In this document: positions 14,401 through 28,450 of the stretch, one piece after another
Layout: every line of letters starts with the position of its first letter
How positions within the stretch are numbered: the stretch's first letter is position 1
Assembly: GCF_029227915.1 (NCBI RefSeq)
Contig: NC_079878.1
Location: 3,784,001-3,848,000 of the forward strand
Direction: 5' to 3'
DNA from: Hydractinia symbiolongicarpus
Lineage: Eukaryota; Cnidaria; Hydrozoa; Anthoathecata; Hydractiniidae
Length of the DNA stretch: 64,000 nt
Made by a program: the position numbers and the translations under genes
The notes under the pieces: generated by a model
What the model was told of the DNA's origin: nothing
The model's database searches: none
The model's input: the letters and a program-made list of their open reading frames with translations, nothing else

Positions 14401-17400
14401 TACAAAGAAAGTACCCAGGGTGTAAACTCATTTCCCGAACGATTTTTTAATTTATTTTTTCACCACTAAAACGCATGAGACTTGTAGTTTTCAAAAATGT
14501 TTTCATTTTTGATGAGACGCTGAATAAAAGAAGTTTAATCGCCGGCAAACGAAAACCTGCGAATTCCCGTAAATCCCGGACTCGGCCCGTATAGTCAAAA
14601 GTATACAAAGAAAGTACCCAGGGTGTAAACTCATTTCCCGAACGATTTTTTAAATTTTTTTTTTACCACTAAAACGCATGAGACTTGTAGTTTTCAAAAA
14701 TGTTTTCATTTTTGATCAGACGCTGAATAAAAGAAGTTTAATCGCCGGCAAACGAAAAACCGCCATTTCCCGTAAACCCCGGACTCGGCCCGCATAGTTA
14801 AAAGTATACAAAGAAAGTACCCAGGGAGTAAACTCATTTTCCGAACGATTTTTTAAATTATTTTTTCACCACTAAAACGCATGAGACTTGTAGTTTTTAA
14901 AAATGTTTTCATTTTTGATGAGACGGTGACCAAAAGAAGTTTAATCGCCGGCAAACGAAAACCTGCGATTTCCGGTAAATCCCGGACTCGGCCCGTATAG
15001 TCAAAAGTATACAAAGAAAGTACCCAGGGAGTAAACTCATTTCCCGAACGATTTTTTTAATTTTTTTTTTACCAATAAAACGCATGAGACTTGTAGTTTT
15101 CAAAAATGTTTTCGATTCTGATGAGACGCTTAATGAAAGAGGTTTAATCGCCGGCAAACGAAAACCCGCGATTTCCCGTAAATCCCGGGCTTGGCCCGTA
15201 TAGTCGAATGTATACAAAGAAAGTACCCTGTGAGTAAACTTATTTCCAAAACGATTTTTTAAATTACCTTTTCACCACTAAAACGCATGAGACTTGCAGT
15301 TTTCAAAAATGTTTTCATTTTTGATCAGACGCTGAATAAAAGAAGTTTAATCGCCGGCAAACGAAAACCCGCCATTTCCCGTAAACCCCGGACTCGGCCA
15401 GCATAGTTAAAAGTATACAAAGAAAGTACCCAGAGAGTAAACTCATTTTCCGAACGATTTTTTTAATTTTTTTTTTACCAATAAAACGCATAAGACTTGT
15501 AGTTTTCAAAAATGTTTTCGATTCTGATGAGACGCTTAATGAAAGAGGTTTAAATGCCGGCAAACGAAAACCCGCGATTTCCCGTAAATCCCAGGCTTGG
15601 CCCGTATAGTCGAATGTATACAAAGAAAGTACCCCGTGAGTAAACTCATTTCCAAAACGATTTTTTAAATTACCTTTTCACCACTAAAACGCATGAGACT
15701 TGCAGTTTTCAAAAATGTTTTCATTTTTGATGAGACGCTGAATAAAAGAAGTTTAATCGCCGGCAAACGAAAACCTGCGAATTCCCGTAAATCCCGGACT
15801 CGGCCCGTATAGTCAAAAGTATACAAAGAAAGTACCCAGGGTGTAAACTCATTTCCCGAACGATTTTTTAAATTTTTTTTTTTTACCACTAAAACGCATG
15901 AGACTTGTAGTTTTCAAAAATGTTTTCATTTTTGATGAGACGTTTAATGAAAGAGGTTTAATCGCCGGCAAACGAAATCCCGCGATTTCCCGTAAATCCC
16001 GGGCTTGGCCCGTATAGTCGAATGTATACAAAGAAAGTACCCAGGGAGTAAACTCATTTCCCGAACGATTTTTTAAATTTTTTTTTCACCACTGAAACGC
16101 TTGAGACTTGTAGTTTTCAAAAATGTTTTCATTTTTGATGAGACGCTGAACAAAAGAAGTTTAATCGCCGGTAAACGAAAACCTGCGATTTCCCGTAAAT
16201 CCCGGACTCGGCTCGTATAGTCAAAAGTATACAAAGAAAGTACCCAGGGAGTAAACTCATTTCCCAAACGATTTTTTAAATTTTTTTTTTAACACTAAAA
16301 CGCATGAGACTTGTAGTTTTCAAAAATGTTTTCATTTTTGATGAGACGCTTAATGAAAGAGGTTTAATCGCCGGCAAACGAAAACCCGCGATTTCCCGTA
16401 AATCCCGGGCTTGGCCCGTATAGTCGAATTTATACAAAGAAAGTACCCCGTGAGTAAACTCATTTCCAAAACGATTTTTTAAATTACCTTTTCACCACTA
16501 AAACGCATGAGACTTGCAGTTTTCAAAAATGTTTTCATTTTTGATGAGACGCTTAATGAAAGAGGTTTAATTGCCGGCAAACGAAATCCCGCGATTTCCC
16601 GTAAATTCCGGGCTTGGCCCGTATAGTCGAATGTATACAAAGAAAGTACCCAGGGAGTAAACTCATTTCCCAAACGATTTTTTAAATTTTTTTTTTAACA
16701 CTAAAACGCATGAGACTTGTAGTTTTCAAAAATGTTTTCATTTTTGATGAGACGCTTAATGAAAGAGGTTTAATCGCCGGCAAACGAAAACCCGCGATTT
16801 CCCGTAAATCCCGGGCTTGGCCCGTATAGTCGAATGTATACAAAGAAAGTACCCTGTGAGTAAACTTATTTCCAGAACGATTCTTTAAATTATTTTTTCA
16901 CCACTAAAACGCATAAGACTTGTAGTTTTCAAAAATGTTTTCATTTTTGATGAGACGCTAAATAAAAGAAGTTTAATCTCCGGCAAACGAAAACCCGCGA
17001 TTTCCCGTATTTCCCGGGCTTGGCCGTATAGTCAAAAGTATACAAAGAAAGTACCCAGGAAGGAAACTCATTTCCCGAACGATTTTTTAATTTATTTTTT
17101 CACCACTAAAACGCATGAGACTTGTAGTTTTCAAAAATGTTTTCATTTTTGATGAGACGCTGAATAGAAGAAGTTTAATCGCCGGCAAACGAAAACCTGC
17201 GGATTCCCGTAAATCCCGGACTCGGCCCGTATAGTCAAAAGTATACAAAGAAAGTACCCAGGGTGTAAACTCATTTCCCGAACGATTTTTTAATTTATTT
17301 TTTCACCACTAAAACGCATGAGACTTGTAGTTTTCAAAAATGTTTTCATTTTTGATGACACGCTGAATAAAAGAAGTTTAATCGCCGGCAAACGAAAACC

Positions 17401-20400
17401 TGCGAATTCCCGTAAATCCCGGACTCGGCCCGTATAGTCAAAAGTATACAAAGAAAGTACCCAGGGTGTAAACTCATTTCCCGAACGATTTTTTAAATTT
17501 TTTTTTTTTACCACTAAAACGCATGAGACTTGTAGTTTTCAAAAATGTTTTCATTTTTGATGAGACGTTTAATGAAAGAGGTTTAATCGCCGGCAAACGA
17601 AATCCCGCGATTTCCCGTAAATCCCGGGCTTGGCCCGTATAGTCGAATGTATACAAAGAAAGTACCCAGGGAGTAAACTCATTTCCCGAACGATTTTTTA
17701 AATTTTTTTTTCACCACTAAAACGCTTGAGACTTGTAGTTTTCAAAAATGTTTTCATTTTTGATGAGACGCTGAACAAAAGAAGTTTAATCGCCGGTAAA
17801 CGAAAACCTGCGATTTCCCGTAAATCCCGGACTCGGCTCGTATAGTCAAAAGTATACAAAGAAAGTACCCAGGGAGTAAACTCATTTCCCAAACGATTTT
17901 TTAAATTTTTTTTTTAACACTAAAACGCATGAGACTTGTAGTTTTCAAAAATGTTTTCATTTTTGATGAGACGCTTAATGAAAGAGGTTTAATCGCCGGC
18001 AAACGAAAACCCGCGATTTCCCGTAAATCCCGGGCTTGGCCCGTATAGTCGAATGTATACAAAGAAAGTACCCTGTGAGTAAACTCATTTCCAGAACGAT
18101 TCTTTAAATTATTTTTTCACCACTAAAACGCATAAGACTTGTAGTTTTCAAAAATGTTTTCATTTTTGATGAGACGCTAAATAAAAGAAGTTTAATCTCC
18201 GGCAAACGAAAACCCGCGATTTCCCGTATTTCCCGGGCTTGGCCGTATAGTCAAAAGTATACAAAGAAAGTACCCAGGAAGGAAACTCATTTCCCGAACG
18301 ATTTTTTAATTTATTTTTTCACCACTAAAACGCATGAGACTTGTAGTTTTCAAAAATGTTTTCATTTTTGATGAGACGCTGAATAGAAGAAGTTTAATCG
18401 CCGGCAAACGAAAACCTGCGGATTCCCGTAAATCCCGGACTCGGCCCGTATAGTCAAAAGTATACAAAGAAAGTACCCAGGGTGTAAACTCATTTCCCGA
18501 ACGATTTTTTAATTTATTTTTTCACCACTAAAACGCATGAGACTTGTAGTTTTCAAAAATGTTTTCATTTTTGATGAGACGCTGAATAAAAGAAGTTTAA
18601 TCGCCGGCAAACGAAAACCTGCGAATTCCCGTAAATCCCGGACTCGGCCCGTATAGTCAAAAGTATACAAAGAAAGTACCCAGGGTGTAAACTCATTTCC
18701 CGAACGATTTTTTAAATTTTTTTTTTACCACTAAAACGCATGAGACTTGTAGTTTTCAAAAATGTTTTCATTTTTGATCAGACGCTGAATAAAAGAAGTT
18801 TAATCGCCGGCAAACGAAAACCCGCCATTTCCCGTAAACCCCGGACTCGGCCCGCATAGTTAAAAGTATACAAAGAAAGTACCCAGGGAGTAAACTCATT
18901 TTCCGAACGATTTTTTAAATTATTTTTTCACCACTAAAACGCATGAGACTTGTAGTTTTTAAAAATGTTTTCATTTTTGATGAGACGCTGACCAAAAGAA
19001 GTTTAATCGCCGGCAAACGAAAACCTGCGATTTCCGGTAAATCCCGGACTCGGCCCGTATAGTCAAAAGTATACAAAGAAAGTACCCAGGGAGTAAACTC
19101 ATTTCCCGAACGATTTTTTTAATTTTTTTTTTACCAATAAAACGCATGAGACTTGTAGTTTTCAAAAATGTTTTCGATTCTGATGAGACGCTTAATGAAA
19201 GAGGTTTAATCGCCGGCAAACGAAAACCCGCGATTTCCCGTAAATCCCGGGCTTGGCCCGTATAGTCGAATGTATACAAAGAAAGTACCCTGTGAGTAAA
19301 CTCATTTCCAGAACGATTCTTTAAATTATTTTTTCACCACTAAAACGCATAAGACTTGTAGTTTTCAGAAATGTTTTCATTTTTGATGAGACGCTAAATA
19401 AAAGAAGTTTAATCTCCGGCAAACGAAAACCCGCGATTTCCCGTATTTCCCGGGCTTGGCCGTATAGTCAAAAGTATACAAAGAAAGTACCCAGGAAGGA
19501 AACTCATTTCCCGAACGATTTTTTAATTTATTTTTTCACCACTAAAACGCATGAGACTTGTAGTTTTCAAAAATGTTTTCATTTTTGATGAGACGCTGAA
19601 TAGAAGAAGTTTAATCGCCGGCAAACGAAAACCTGCGGATTCCCGTAAATCCCGGACTCGGCCCGTATAGTCAAAAGTATACAAAGAAAGTACCCAGGGT
19701 GTAAACTCCTTTCCCGAACGATTTTTTAATTTATTTTTTCACCACTAAAACGCATGAGACTTGTAGTTTTCAAAAATGTTTTCATTTTTGATGAGACGCT
19801 GAATAAAAGAAGTTTAATCGCCGGCAAACGAAAACCTGCGAATTCCCGTAAATCCCGGACTCGGCCCGTATAGTCAAAAGTATACAAAGAAAGTACCCAG
19901 GGTGTAAACTCATTTCCCGAACGATTTTTTAAATTTTTTTTTTACCACTAAAACGCATGAGACTTGTAGTTTTCAAAAATGTTTTCATTTTTGATCAGAC
20001 GCTGAATAAAAGAAGTTTAATCGCCGGAAAACGAAAACCCGCCATTTCCCGTAAACCCCGGACTCGGCCCGCATAGTTAAAAGTATACAAAGAAAGTACC
20101 CAGGGAGTAAACTCATTTTCCGAACGATTTTTTAAATTATTTTTTCACCACTAAAACGCATGAGACTTGTAGTTTTTAAAAATGTTTTCATTTTTGGTGA
20201 GACGCTGACCAAAAGAAGTTTAATCGCCGGCAAACGAAAACCTGCGATTTCCGGTAAATCCCGGACTCGGCCCGTATAGTCAAAAGTATACAAAGAAAGT
20301 ACCCAGGGAGTAAACTCATTTCCCGAACGATTTTTTTAATTTTTTTTTTACCAATAAAACGCATGAGACTTGTAGTTTTCAAAAATGTTTTCGATTCTGA

Positions 20401-22140
20401 TGAGACGCTTAATGAAAGAGGTTTAATCGCCGGCAAACGAAAACCCGCGATTTCCCGTAAATCCCGGGCTTGGCCCGTATAGTCGAATGTATACAAAGAA
20501 AGTACCCTGTGAGTAAACTTATTTCCAAAACGATTTTTTAAATTACCTTTTCACCACTAAAACGCATGAGACTTGCAGTTTTCAAAAATGTTTTCATTTT
20601 TGATCAGACGCTGAATAAAAGAAGTTTAATCGCCGGCAAACGAAAACCCGCCATTTCCCGTAAACCCCGGACTCGGCCAGCATAGTTAAAAGTATACAAA
20701 GAAAGTACCCAGAGAGTAAACTCATTTTCCGAACGATTTTTTTAATTTTTTTTTTACCAATAAAACGCATAAGACTTGTAGTTTTCAAAAATGTTTTCGA
20801 TTCTGATGAGACGCTTAATGAAAGAGGTTTAAATGCCGGCAAACGAAAACCCGCCATTTCCCGTAAATCCCAGGCTTGGCCCGTATAGTCGAATGTATAC
20901 AAAGAAAGTACCCCGTGAGTAAACTCATTTCCAAAACGATTTTTTAAATTACCTTTTCACCACTAAAACGCATGAGACTTGCAGTTTTCAAAAATGTTTT
21001 CATTTTTGATGAGACGCTTAATGAAAGAGGTTTAATTGCCGGCAAACGAAATCCCGCGATTTCCCGTAAATTCCGGGCTTGGCCCGTATAGTCGAATGTA
21101 TACAAAGAAAGTACCCAGGGAGTAAACTCATTTCCCAAACGATTTTTTAAATTTTTTTTTAACACTAAAACGCATGAGACTTGTAGTTTTCAAAAATGTT
21201 TTCATTTTTGATGAGACGCTTAATGAAAGAGGTTTAATCGCCGGCAAACGAAAACCCGCGATTTCCCGTAAATCCCGGGCTTGGCCCGTATAGTCGAATG
21301 TATACAAAGAAAGTACCCTGTGAGTAAACTCATTTCCAGAACGATTCTTTAAATTATTTTTTCACCACTAAAACGCATAAGACTTGTAGTTTTCAAAAAT
21401 GTTTTCATTTTTGATGAGACGCTAAATAAAAGAAGTTTAATCTCCGGCAAACGAAAACCCGCGATTTCCCGTATTTCCCGGGCTTGGCCGTATAGTCAAA
21501 AGTATACAAAGAAAGTACCCAGGAAGGAAACTCATTTCCCGAACGATTTTTTAATTTATTTTTTCACCACTAAAACGCATGAGACTTGTAGTTTTCAAAA
21601 ATGTTTTCATTTTTGATGAGACGCTGAATAGAAGAAGTTTAATCGCCGGCAAACGAAAACCTGCGGATTCCCGTAAATCCCAAACTCGGCCCGTATAGTC
21701 AAAAGTATACAAAGAAAGTACCCAGGGTGTAAACTCATTTCCCGAACGATTTTTTAATTTATTTTTTCACCACTAAAACGCATGAGACTTGTAGTTTTCA
21801 AAAATGTTTTCATTTTTGATGAGACGCTGAATAAAAGAAGTTTAATCGCCGGCAAACGAAAACCTGCGAATTCCCGTAAATCCCGGACTCGGCCCGTATA
21901 GTCAAAAGTATACAAAGAAAGTACCCAGGGTGTAAACTCATTTCCCGAACGATTTTTTAAATTTTTTTTTTTTACCACTAAAACGCATGAGACTTGTAGT
22001 TTTCAAAAATGTTTTCATTTTTGATGAGACGTTTAATGAAAGAGGTTTAATCGCCGGCAAACGAAATCCCGCGATTTCCCGTAAATCCCGGGCTTGGCCC
22101 GTATAGTCGAATGTATACAAAGAAAGTACCCAGGGAGTAA
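8400..22140 (+). repeat. Mosaic higher-order repeat region with ~4,062-bp (20-unit) periodicity
   Basis: Monomers carrying private variants recur at offsets of 1,624 (8 units), 2,437 (12), 4,062 (20) and 4,464 (22) bp. Equivalent positions include 9167/13228/17290/21754, 12011/16073, 13636/17698, 12417/16479 and 14909/18971. Markers include TTCTTTAAATTATTTTTTCACC, CCCAGGGTGTAAAC, and CGCTTGAGAC paired with GCCGGTAAACG. The blocks are nearly identical but are not in one fixed order, which indicates repeated unequal exchange or replication slippage rather than a clean single-period array. Confidence 0.78.
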
Positions 22141-22329
22141 ACTCATTTCCCGAACGATTTTTTAAATTTTTTTTTCACCACTAAACCGCTTGAGACTTGT
22201 AGTTTTCAAAAATGTTTTCATTTTTGATGAGACGCTGAACAAAAGAAGTTTAATCGCCGGTAAACGAAAACCTGCGATTTCCCGTAAATCCCGGACTCGG
22301 CTCGTATAGTCAAAAGTATACAAAGAAAG

Positions 22330-23870
22330 TACCCAGGGTGTAAACGCATTTCCCGAACGATTTTTTAAATTATTATTTCACCACTAAAGCCCATGAGACT
22401 TGTAGTTTTTCAAAATGTTTTCATTTTTGATGAGACGCTGAATAAAAGAAGTTTAATCGCCGGCAAACGAAAACCCGCGACTTCCCGTAAATCCCGGACT
22501 CGGCCCGTATAGTCAAAAGTATACAAAGAAGGTACCCAGGGTGTAAACTCATTTCCCAAACGAATTTTTAAATTTTTATTTCACCACTAAAGCCCATGAG
22601 ACTTGTAGTTTTTAAAAATGTTTTCATTTTTGATGAGACGCTGAATAAAAGAAGTTTAATCGCCGGCAAACGAAAACCCGCGACTTCCCGTAAATCCGGA
22701 CTCGGCCCGTATAGTCAAAAGTATACAAAGAAAGTACCCATGGAGTAAACTCATTTCCCGTACGATTTTTTAAATTATTTTTTCACCACTAAAACGCATG
22801 AGACTTGTAGTTTTCAAAAATGTTTTCATTTTTGATGAGACGCTGAAAAAAAGAAGTTTAATTGCCGGTAAACGAAAACCTGCGATTTCCCGTACGTCCC
22901 GGACTCGGCCCGTATAGTCAAAAGTATACAAAGAAAGTACCCAGGGTGTAAACGCATTTCCCGAACGATTTTTTAAATTATTATTTCACCATTAAAGCCC
23001 ATGAGACTTGTAGTTTTTAAAAATGTTTTCATTTTTGATGAGACGCTGAATAAAAGAAGTTTAATCGCCCTCAAACGAAAACCCGCGACTTCCCGTAAAT
23101 CCCGGACTCGGCCCGTATAGTCAAAAGTATACAAAGAAAGTACCCAGGGAGTAAACTCATTTCCCGAACGATTTTTTAAATTATTTTTTCACCACTAAAA
23201 CGCATGAGACTTGTAGTTTTTAAAAATGTTTTCATTTTTGATGAGACGCTGAATAAAAGAAGTTTAATTGCCGGCAAACGAAAACCCGCGACTTCCCGTA
23301 AATCCCGAACTCGGCCCGTAAAGTCAAAAGTATACAAAGAAAGTACCCAGGGTGTAAACTCATTTCCCGAACGATTTTTTAAATTATTTTTTCACTACTA
23401 AAACGCATGAGACTTGTAGTTTTCAAAAATGTTTTCATTTTTGATGAGACGCTGAATAAAAGAAGTTTGATCGCCGGCAAACGAAAACCCGCGACTTCCC
23501 GTAAATCCGGACTCGGCCCGTATAGTCAAAAGTACACAAAGAAAGTACCCAGGGAGTAAACTCATTTCCCGAACGATTTTTTAAATTATTATTTCACCAC
23601 TAAAGGCCATGAGACTTGTTGTTTTTAAAAATGTTTTCATTTTTGATGAGACGCTGAATAAAACAAGTTTAATCGCCAGCAAACGAAAACCCGCAACTTC
23701 CCGTAAATCCGGACTCGGCCCGTATAGTCAAAAGTATACAAAGAAAGTACCCAGGGAGTAAACTCATTTCCCGAACGATTTTTTAAATTATTATTCCACC
23801 ACTAAAGGCCATAAGACTTGTAGTTTTCAGAAATGTTTTCATTTTTCATGAGACGCTTAATAAAAGAGGT
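22330..23870 (+). repeat. Divergent monomer cluster (CCCATGAGAC / CGACTTCCCG type)
   Basis: Monomers here differ from both neighbours. They carry TTATTATTTCACCACTAAAG followed by CCCATGAGAC or GGCCATGAGAC, CCCGCGACTTCCCG in place of CCCGCGATTTCCCG, and often TAAATCCGGACTCGG with one C lost. The CCCATGAGAC type is also common in the right array (for example near 49560, 52600, 55440 and 58070) and in the unit next to the transposon (about 41870). It may therefore be an older or independently spread variant. Confidence 0.7.
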
Positions 23871-26800
23871 TTAATCGCCGGCAAACGAAATCCCGCGATT
23901 TCCCGTAAATCCCGGGCTTGGCCCGTATAGTCGAATGTATACAAAGAAAGTACCCTGTGAGTAAACTCATTCCCAAAACGATTTTTTAAATTATCTTTTC
24001 ACCACTAAAACGCATGAGACTTGCAGTTTTCAAAAATGTTTTCATTTTTGATGAGACGCTTAATGAAAGACGTTTAATCGCCGGCAAACGAAATCTCGCG
24101 ATTTCCCGTAAATCCCGGGCTTGGCCCGTATAGTCGAATGTATACAAAGAAAGTACCCAGGGAGTAAACTCATTTCCCGAACGATTTTTTAATTTTTTTT
24201 TTTACCACTAAAACGCATGAGACTTGTAGTTTTTAAAAATGTTTTCATTTTTGATGAGACGCTCAATAAAACAAGTTTAATCGCCGGCAAACGAAAACCC
24301 GCGACTTCTTGTAAATCCGGACTCGGCCCGTATAGTCAAAAGTATACAAAGAAAGTACCCAGGGAGTAAACTCATTTCCCGAACGATTTTTTTAATTTTT
24401 TTTTTTACGACTAAAACGCATGAGACTTGTAGTTTTCAAAAATGTTTTCATTTTTGATGAGACGCTTAATGAAAGAGGTTTAATCGCCGGCAAACGAAAA
24501 CCCGCGATTTTCCGTAAATCCCGGGCTTGGCCCGTATAGTCGAATGTATACAAAGAAAGTACCCTGTGAGTAAACTCATTCCCAAAACGATTTTTTAAAT
24601 TATCTTTTCACCACTAAAACGCATGAGACTTGCAGTTTTCAAAAATGTTTTCATTTTTGATGAGACGCTTAATGAAAGACGTTTAATCGCCGGCAAACGA
24701 AATCCCGCGATTTCCCGTAAATCCCGGGCTTGGCCCTTATAGTCGTTTTTGATGAGACGCTGAATAAAAGTGGTTTAATTGCCGGCAAACGAAAACCCGC
24801 GATTTCCCGTAAATCCCGGGCTTGGCCCGTATAGTCGAATGTATACAAAGAAAGTACCCTGTGAGTAAACTCATTCCCAAAACGATTTTTTAAATTATCT
24901 TTTCACCACTAAAACGCATGAGACTTGCAGTTTTCAAAAATGTTTTCATTTTTGATGAGACGCTTAATGAAAGACGTTTAATCGCCGGCAAACGAAATCT
25001 CGCGATTTCCCGTAAATCCCGGGCTTGGCCCGTATAGTCGAATGTATACAAAGAAAGTACCCAGGGAGTAAACTCATTTCCCGAACGATTTTTTAATTTT
25101 TTTTTTTACCACTAAAACGCATGAGACTTGTAGTTTTTAAAAATGTTTTCATTTTTGATGAGACGCTGAATAAAACAAGTTTAATCGCCGGCAAACGAAA
25201 ACCCGCGACTTCTCGTAAATCCGGACTCGGCCCGTATAGTCAAATATATACAAAGAAAGTACCCAGGGAGTAAACTCATTTCCCGAACGATTTTTTTATT
25301 TTTTTTTTTTACGACTAAAACGCATGAGACTTGCAGTTTTCAAAAATGTTTTCATTTTTGATGAGACGCTTAATGAAAGAGGTTTAATCGCCGGCAAACG
25401 AAAACCCGCGATTTTCCGTAAATCCCGGGCTTGGCCCGTATAGTCGAATGTATACAAAGAAAGTACCCTGTGAGTAAACTCATTCCCAAAACGATTTTTT
25501 AAATTATCTTTTCACCACTAAAACGCATGAGACTTGCAGTTTTCAAAAATGTTTTCATTTTTGATGAGACGCTTAATGAAAGACGTTTAATCGCCGGCAA
25601 ACGAAATCCCGCGATTTCCCGTAAATCCCGGGCTTGGCCCGTATAGTCGTTTTTGATGAGACGCTGAATAAAAGTGGTTTAATCGCCGGCAAACGAAAAC
25701 CCGCGATTTCCCGTAAATCCCGGGCTTGGCCCGTATAGTCGAATGTATACAAAGAAAGTACCCTGTGAGTAAACTCATTCCCAAAACGATTTTTTAAATT
25801 ATCTTTTCAGCACTAAAACGCATGAGACTTGCAGTTTTCAAAAATGTTTTCATTTTTGATGAGACGCTTAATGAAAGACGTTTAATCGCCGGCAAACGAA
25901 ATCTCGCGATTTCCCGTAAATCCCGGGCTTGGCCCGTATAGTCGAATGTATACAAAGAAAGTACCCAGGGAGTAAACTCATTTCCCGAACGATTTTTTAA
26001 TTTTTTTTTTTACCACTAAAACGCATGAGACTTGTAGTTTTTAAAAATGTTTTCATTTTTGATGAGACGCTGAATAAAACAAGTTTAATCGCCGGCAAAC
26101 GAAAACCCGCGACTTCTCGTAAATCCGGACTCGGCCCGTATAGTCAAAAGTATACAAAGAAAGTACCCAGGGAGTAAACTCATTTCCCGAACGATTTTTT
26201 TATTTTTTTTTTTTACGACTAAAACGCATGAGACTTGCAGTTTTCAAAAATGTTTTCATTTTTGATGAGACGCTTAATGAAAGAGGTTTAATCGCCGGCA
26301 AACGAAAACCCGCGATTTTCCGTAAATCCCGGGCTTGGCCCGTATAGTCGAATGTATACAAAGAAAGTACCCTGTGAGTAAACTCATTCCCAAAACGATT
26401 TTTTAAATTATCTTTTCACCACTAAAACGCATGAGACTTGCAGTTTTCAAAAATGTTTTCATTTTTGATGAGACGCTTAATGAAAGACGTTTAATCGCCG
26501 GCAAACGAAATCCCGCGATTTCCCGTAAATCCCGGGCTTGGCCCGTATAGTCGTTTTTGATGAGACGCTGAATAAAAGTGGTTTAATCGCCGGCAAACGA
26601 AAACCCGCGATTTCCCGTAAATCCCGGGCTTGGCCCGTATAGTCGAATGTATACAAAGAAAGTACCCTGTGAGTAAACTCATTCCCAAAACGATTTTTTA
26701 AATTATCTTTTCAGCACTAAAACGCATGAGACTTGCAGTTTTCAAAAATGTTTTCATTTTTGATGAGACGCTTAATGAAAGACGTTTAATCGCCGGCAAA

Positions 26801-28450
26801 CGAAATCTCGCGATTTCCCGTAAATCCCGGGCTTGGCCCGTATAGTCGAATGTATACAAAGAAAGTACCCAGGGAGTAAACTCATTTCCCGAACGATTTT
26901 TTAATTTTTTTTTTTACCACTAAAACGCATGAGACTTGTAGTTTTTAAAAATGTTTTCATTTTTGATGAGACGCTTAATGAAAGACGTTTAATCGCCGGC
27001 AAACGAAATCTCGCGATTTCCCGTAAATCCCGGGCTTGGCCCGTATAGTCGAATGTATACAAAGAAAGTACCCAGGGAGTAAACTCATTTCCCGAACGAT
27101 TTTTTAATTTTTTTTTTTACCACTAAAACGCATGAGACTTGTAGTTTTTAAAAATGTTTTCATTTTTGATGAGACGCTCAATAAAACAAGTTTAATCGCC
27201 GGCAAACGAAAACCCGCGACTTCTTGTAAATCCGGACTCGGCCCGTATAGTCAAAAGTATACAAAGAAAGTACCCAGGGAGTAAACTCATTTCCCGAACG
27301 ATTTTTTTAATTTTTTTTTTTACGACTAAAACGCATGAGACTTGTAGTTTTCAAAAATGTTTTCATTTTTGATGAGACGCTTAATGAAAGAGGTTTAATC
27401 GCCGGCAAACGAAAACCCGCGATTTTCCGTAAATCCCGGGCTTGGCCCGTATAGTCGAATGTATACAAAGAAAGTACCCTGTGAGTAAACTCATTCCCAA
27501 AACGATTTTTTAAATTATCTTTTCACCACTAAAACGCATGAGACTTGCAGTTTTCAAAAATGTTTTCATTTTTGATGAGACGCTTAATGAAAGACGTTTA
27601 ATCGCCGGCAAACGAAATCCCGCGATTTCCCGTAAATCCCGGGCTTGGCCCTTATAGTCGTTTTTGATGAGACGCTGAATAAAAGTGGTTTAATCGCCGG
27701 CAAACGAAAACCCGCGATTTCCCGTAAATCCCGGGCTTGGCCCGTATAGTCGAATGTATACAAAGAAAGTACCCTGTGAGTAAACTCATTTCCAAAACGA
27801 TTTTTTAAATTATCTTTTCACCACTAAAACGCATGAGACTTGCAGTTTTCAAAAATGTTTTCTTTTTTGATGAGACGCTTAATGAAAGACGTTTAATCGC
27901 CGGCAAACGAAATCCCGCGATTTCCCGTAAATCCCGGGCTTGGCCCGTATAGTCGAATGTATACAAAGAAAGTACCCAGGGAGTAAACTCATTTCCCGAA
28001 CGATTTTTTAAATTTTTTTCTACCACTAAAACGCATGAGAGTTGTAGTTTTCAAAAATGTTTTCATTTTTGATGAGACGCTGAATAAAAGTGGTTTAATC
28101 GCCGGCAAACGAAATCCCGCGATTTCCCGTAAATCCCGGGCTTGGCCCGTATAGTCGAATGTATACAAAGAAAGTACCCAGGGAGTAAACTCATTTCCCG
28201 AACGATTTTTTAAATTTTTTTTTTACTACTAAAACGCATGAGACTTGTAGTTTTCAAAAATGTTTTCATTTTTGATGAGACGCTTAATGAAACAGGATTA
28301 ATCGCCGGCAAACAAAAACCTGCGATTTCCCGTAAATCCCGGGCTTGGCCCGTATAGTCGAATGTATACAAAGAAAGTACCCAGGGAGTAAACTCATTTC
28401 CCGAACGATTTTTTAAATTTTTTTTTTACCACTAAAACGCATGAGACTTG
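23870..28450 (+). repeat. 904-bp higher-order repeat carrying a truncated 92-bp monomer
   Basis: A block of four full units plus one shortened unit (4 x 203 + 92 = 904 bp) repeats here. The shortened unit joins CCGTATAGTCG or CCTTATAGTCG directly to TTTTTGATGAGACGC, with the AGTCG junction at 24741, 25645, 26549 and 27656. The first three are exactly 904 bp apart; the fourth is 904 + 203. The deletion removes about 110 bp, including the A/T tract and the GTATAC block. Confidence 0.85.
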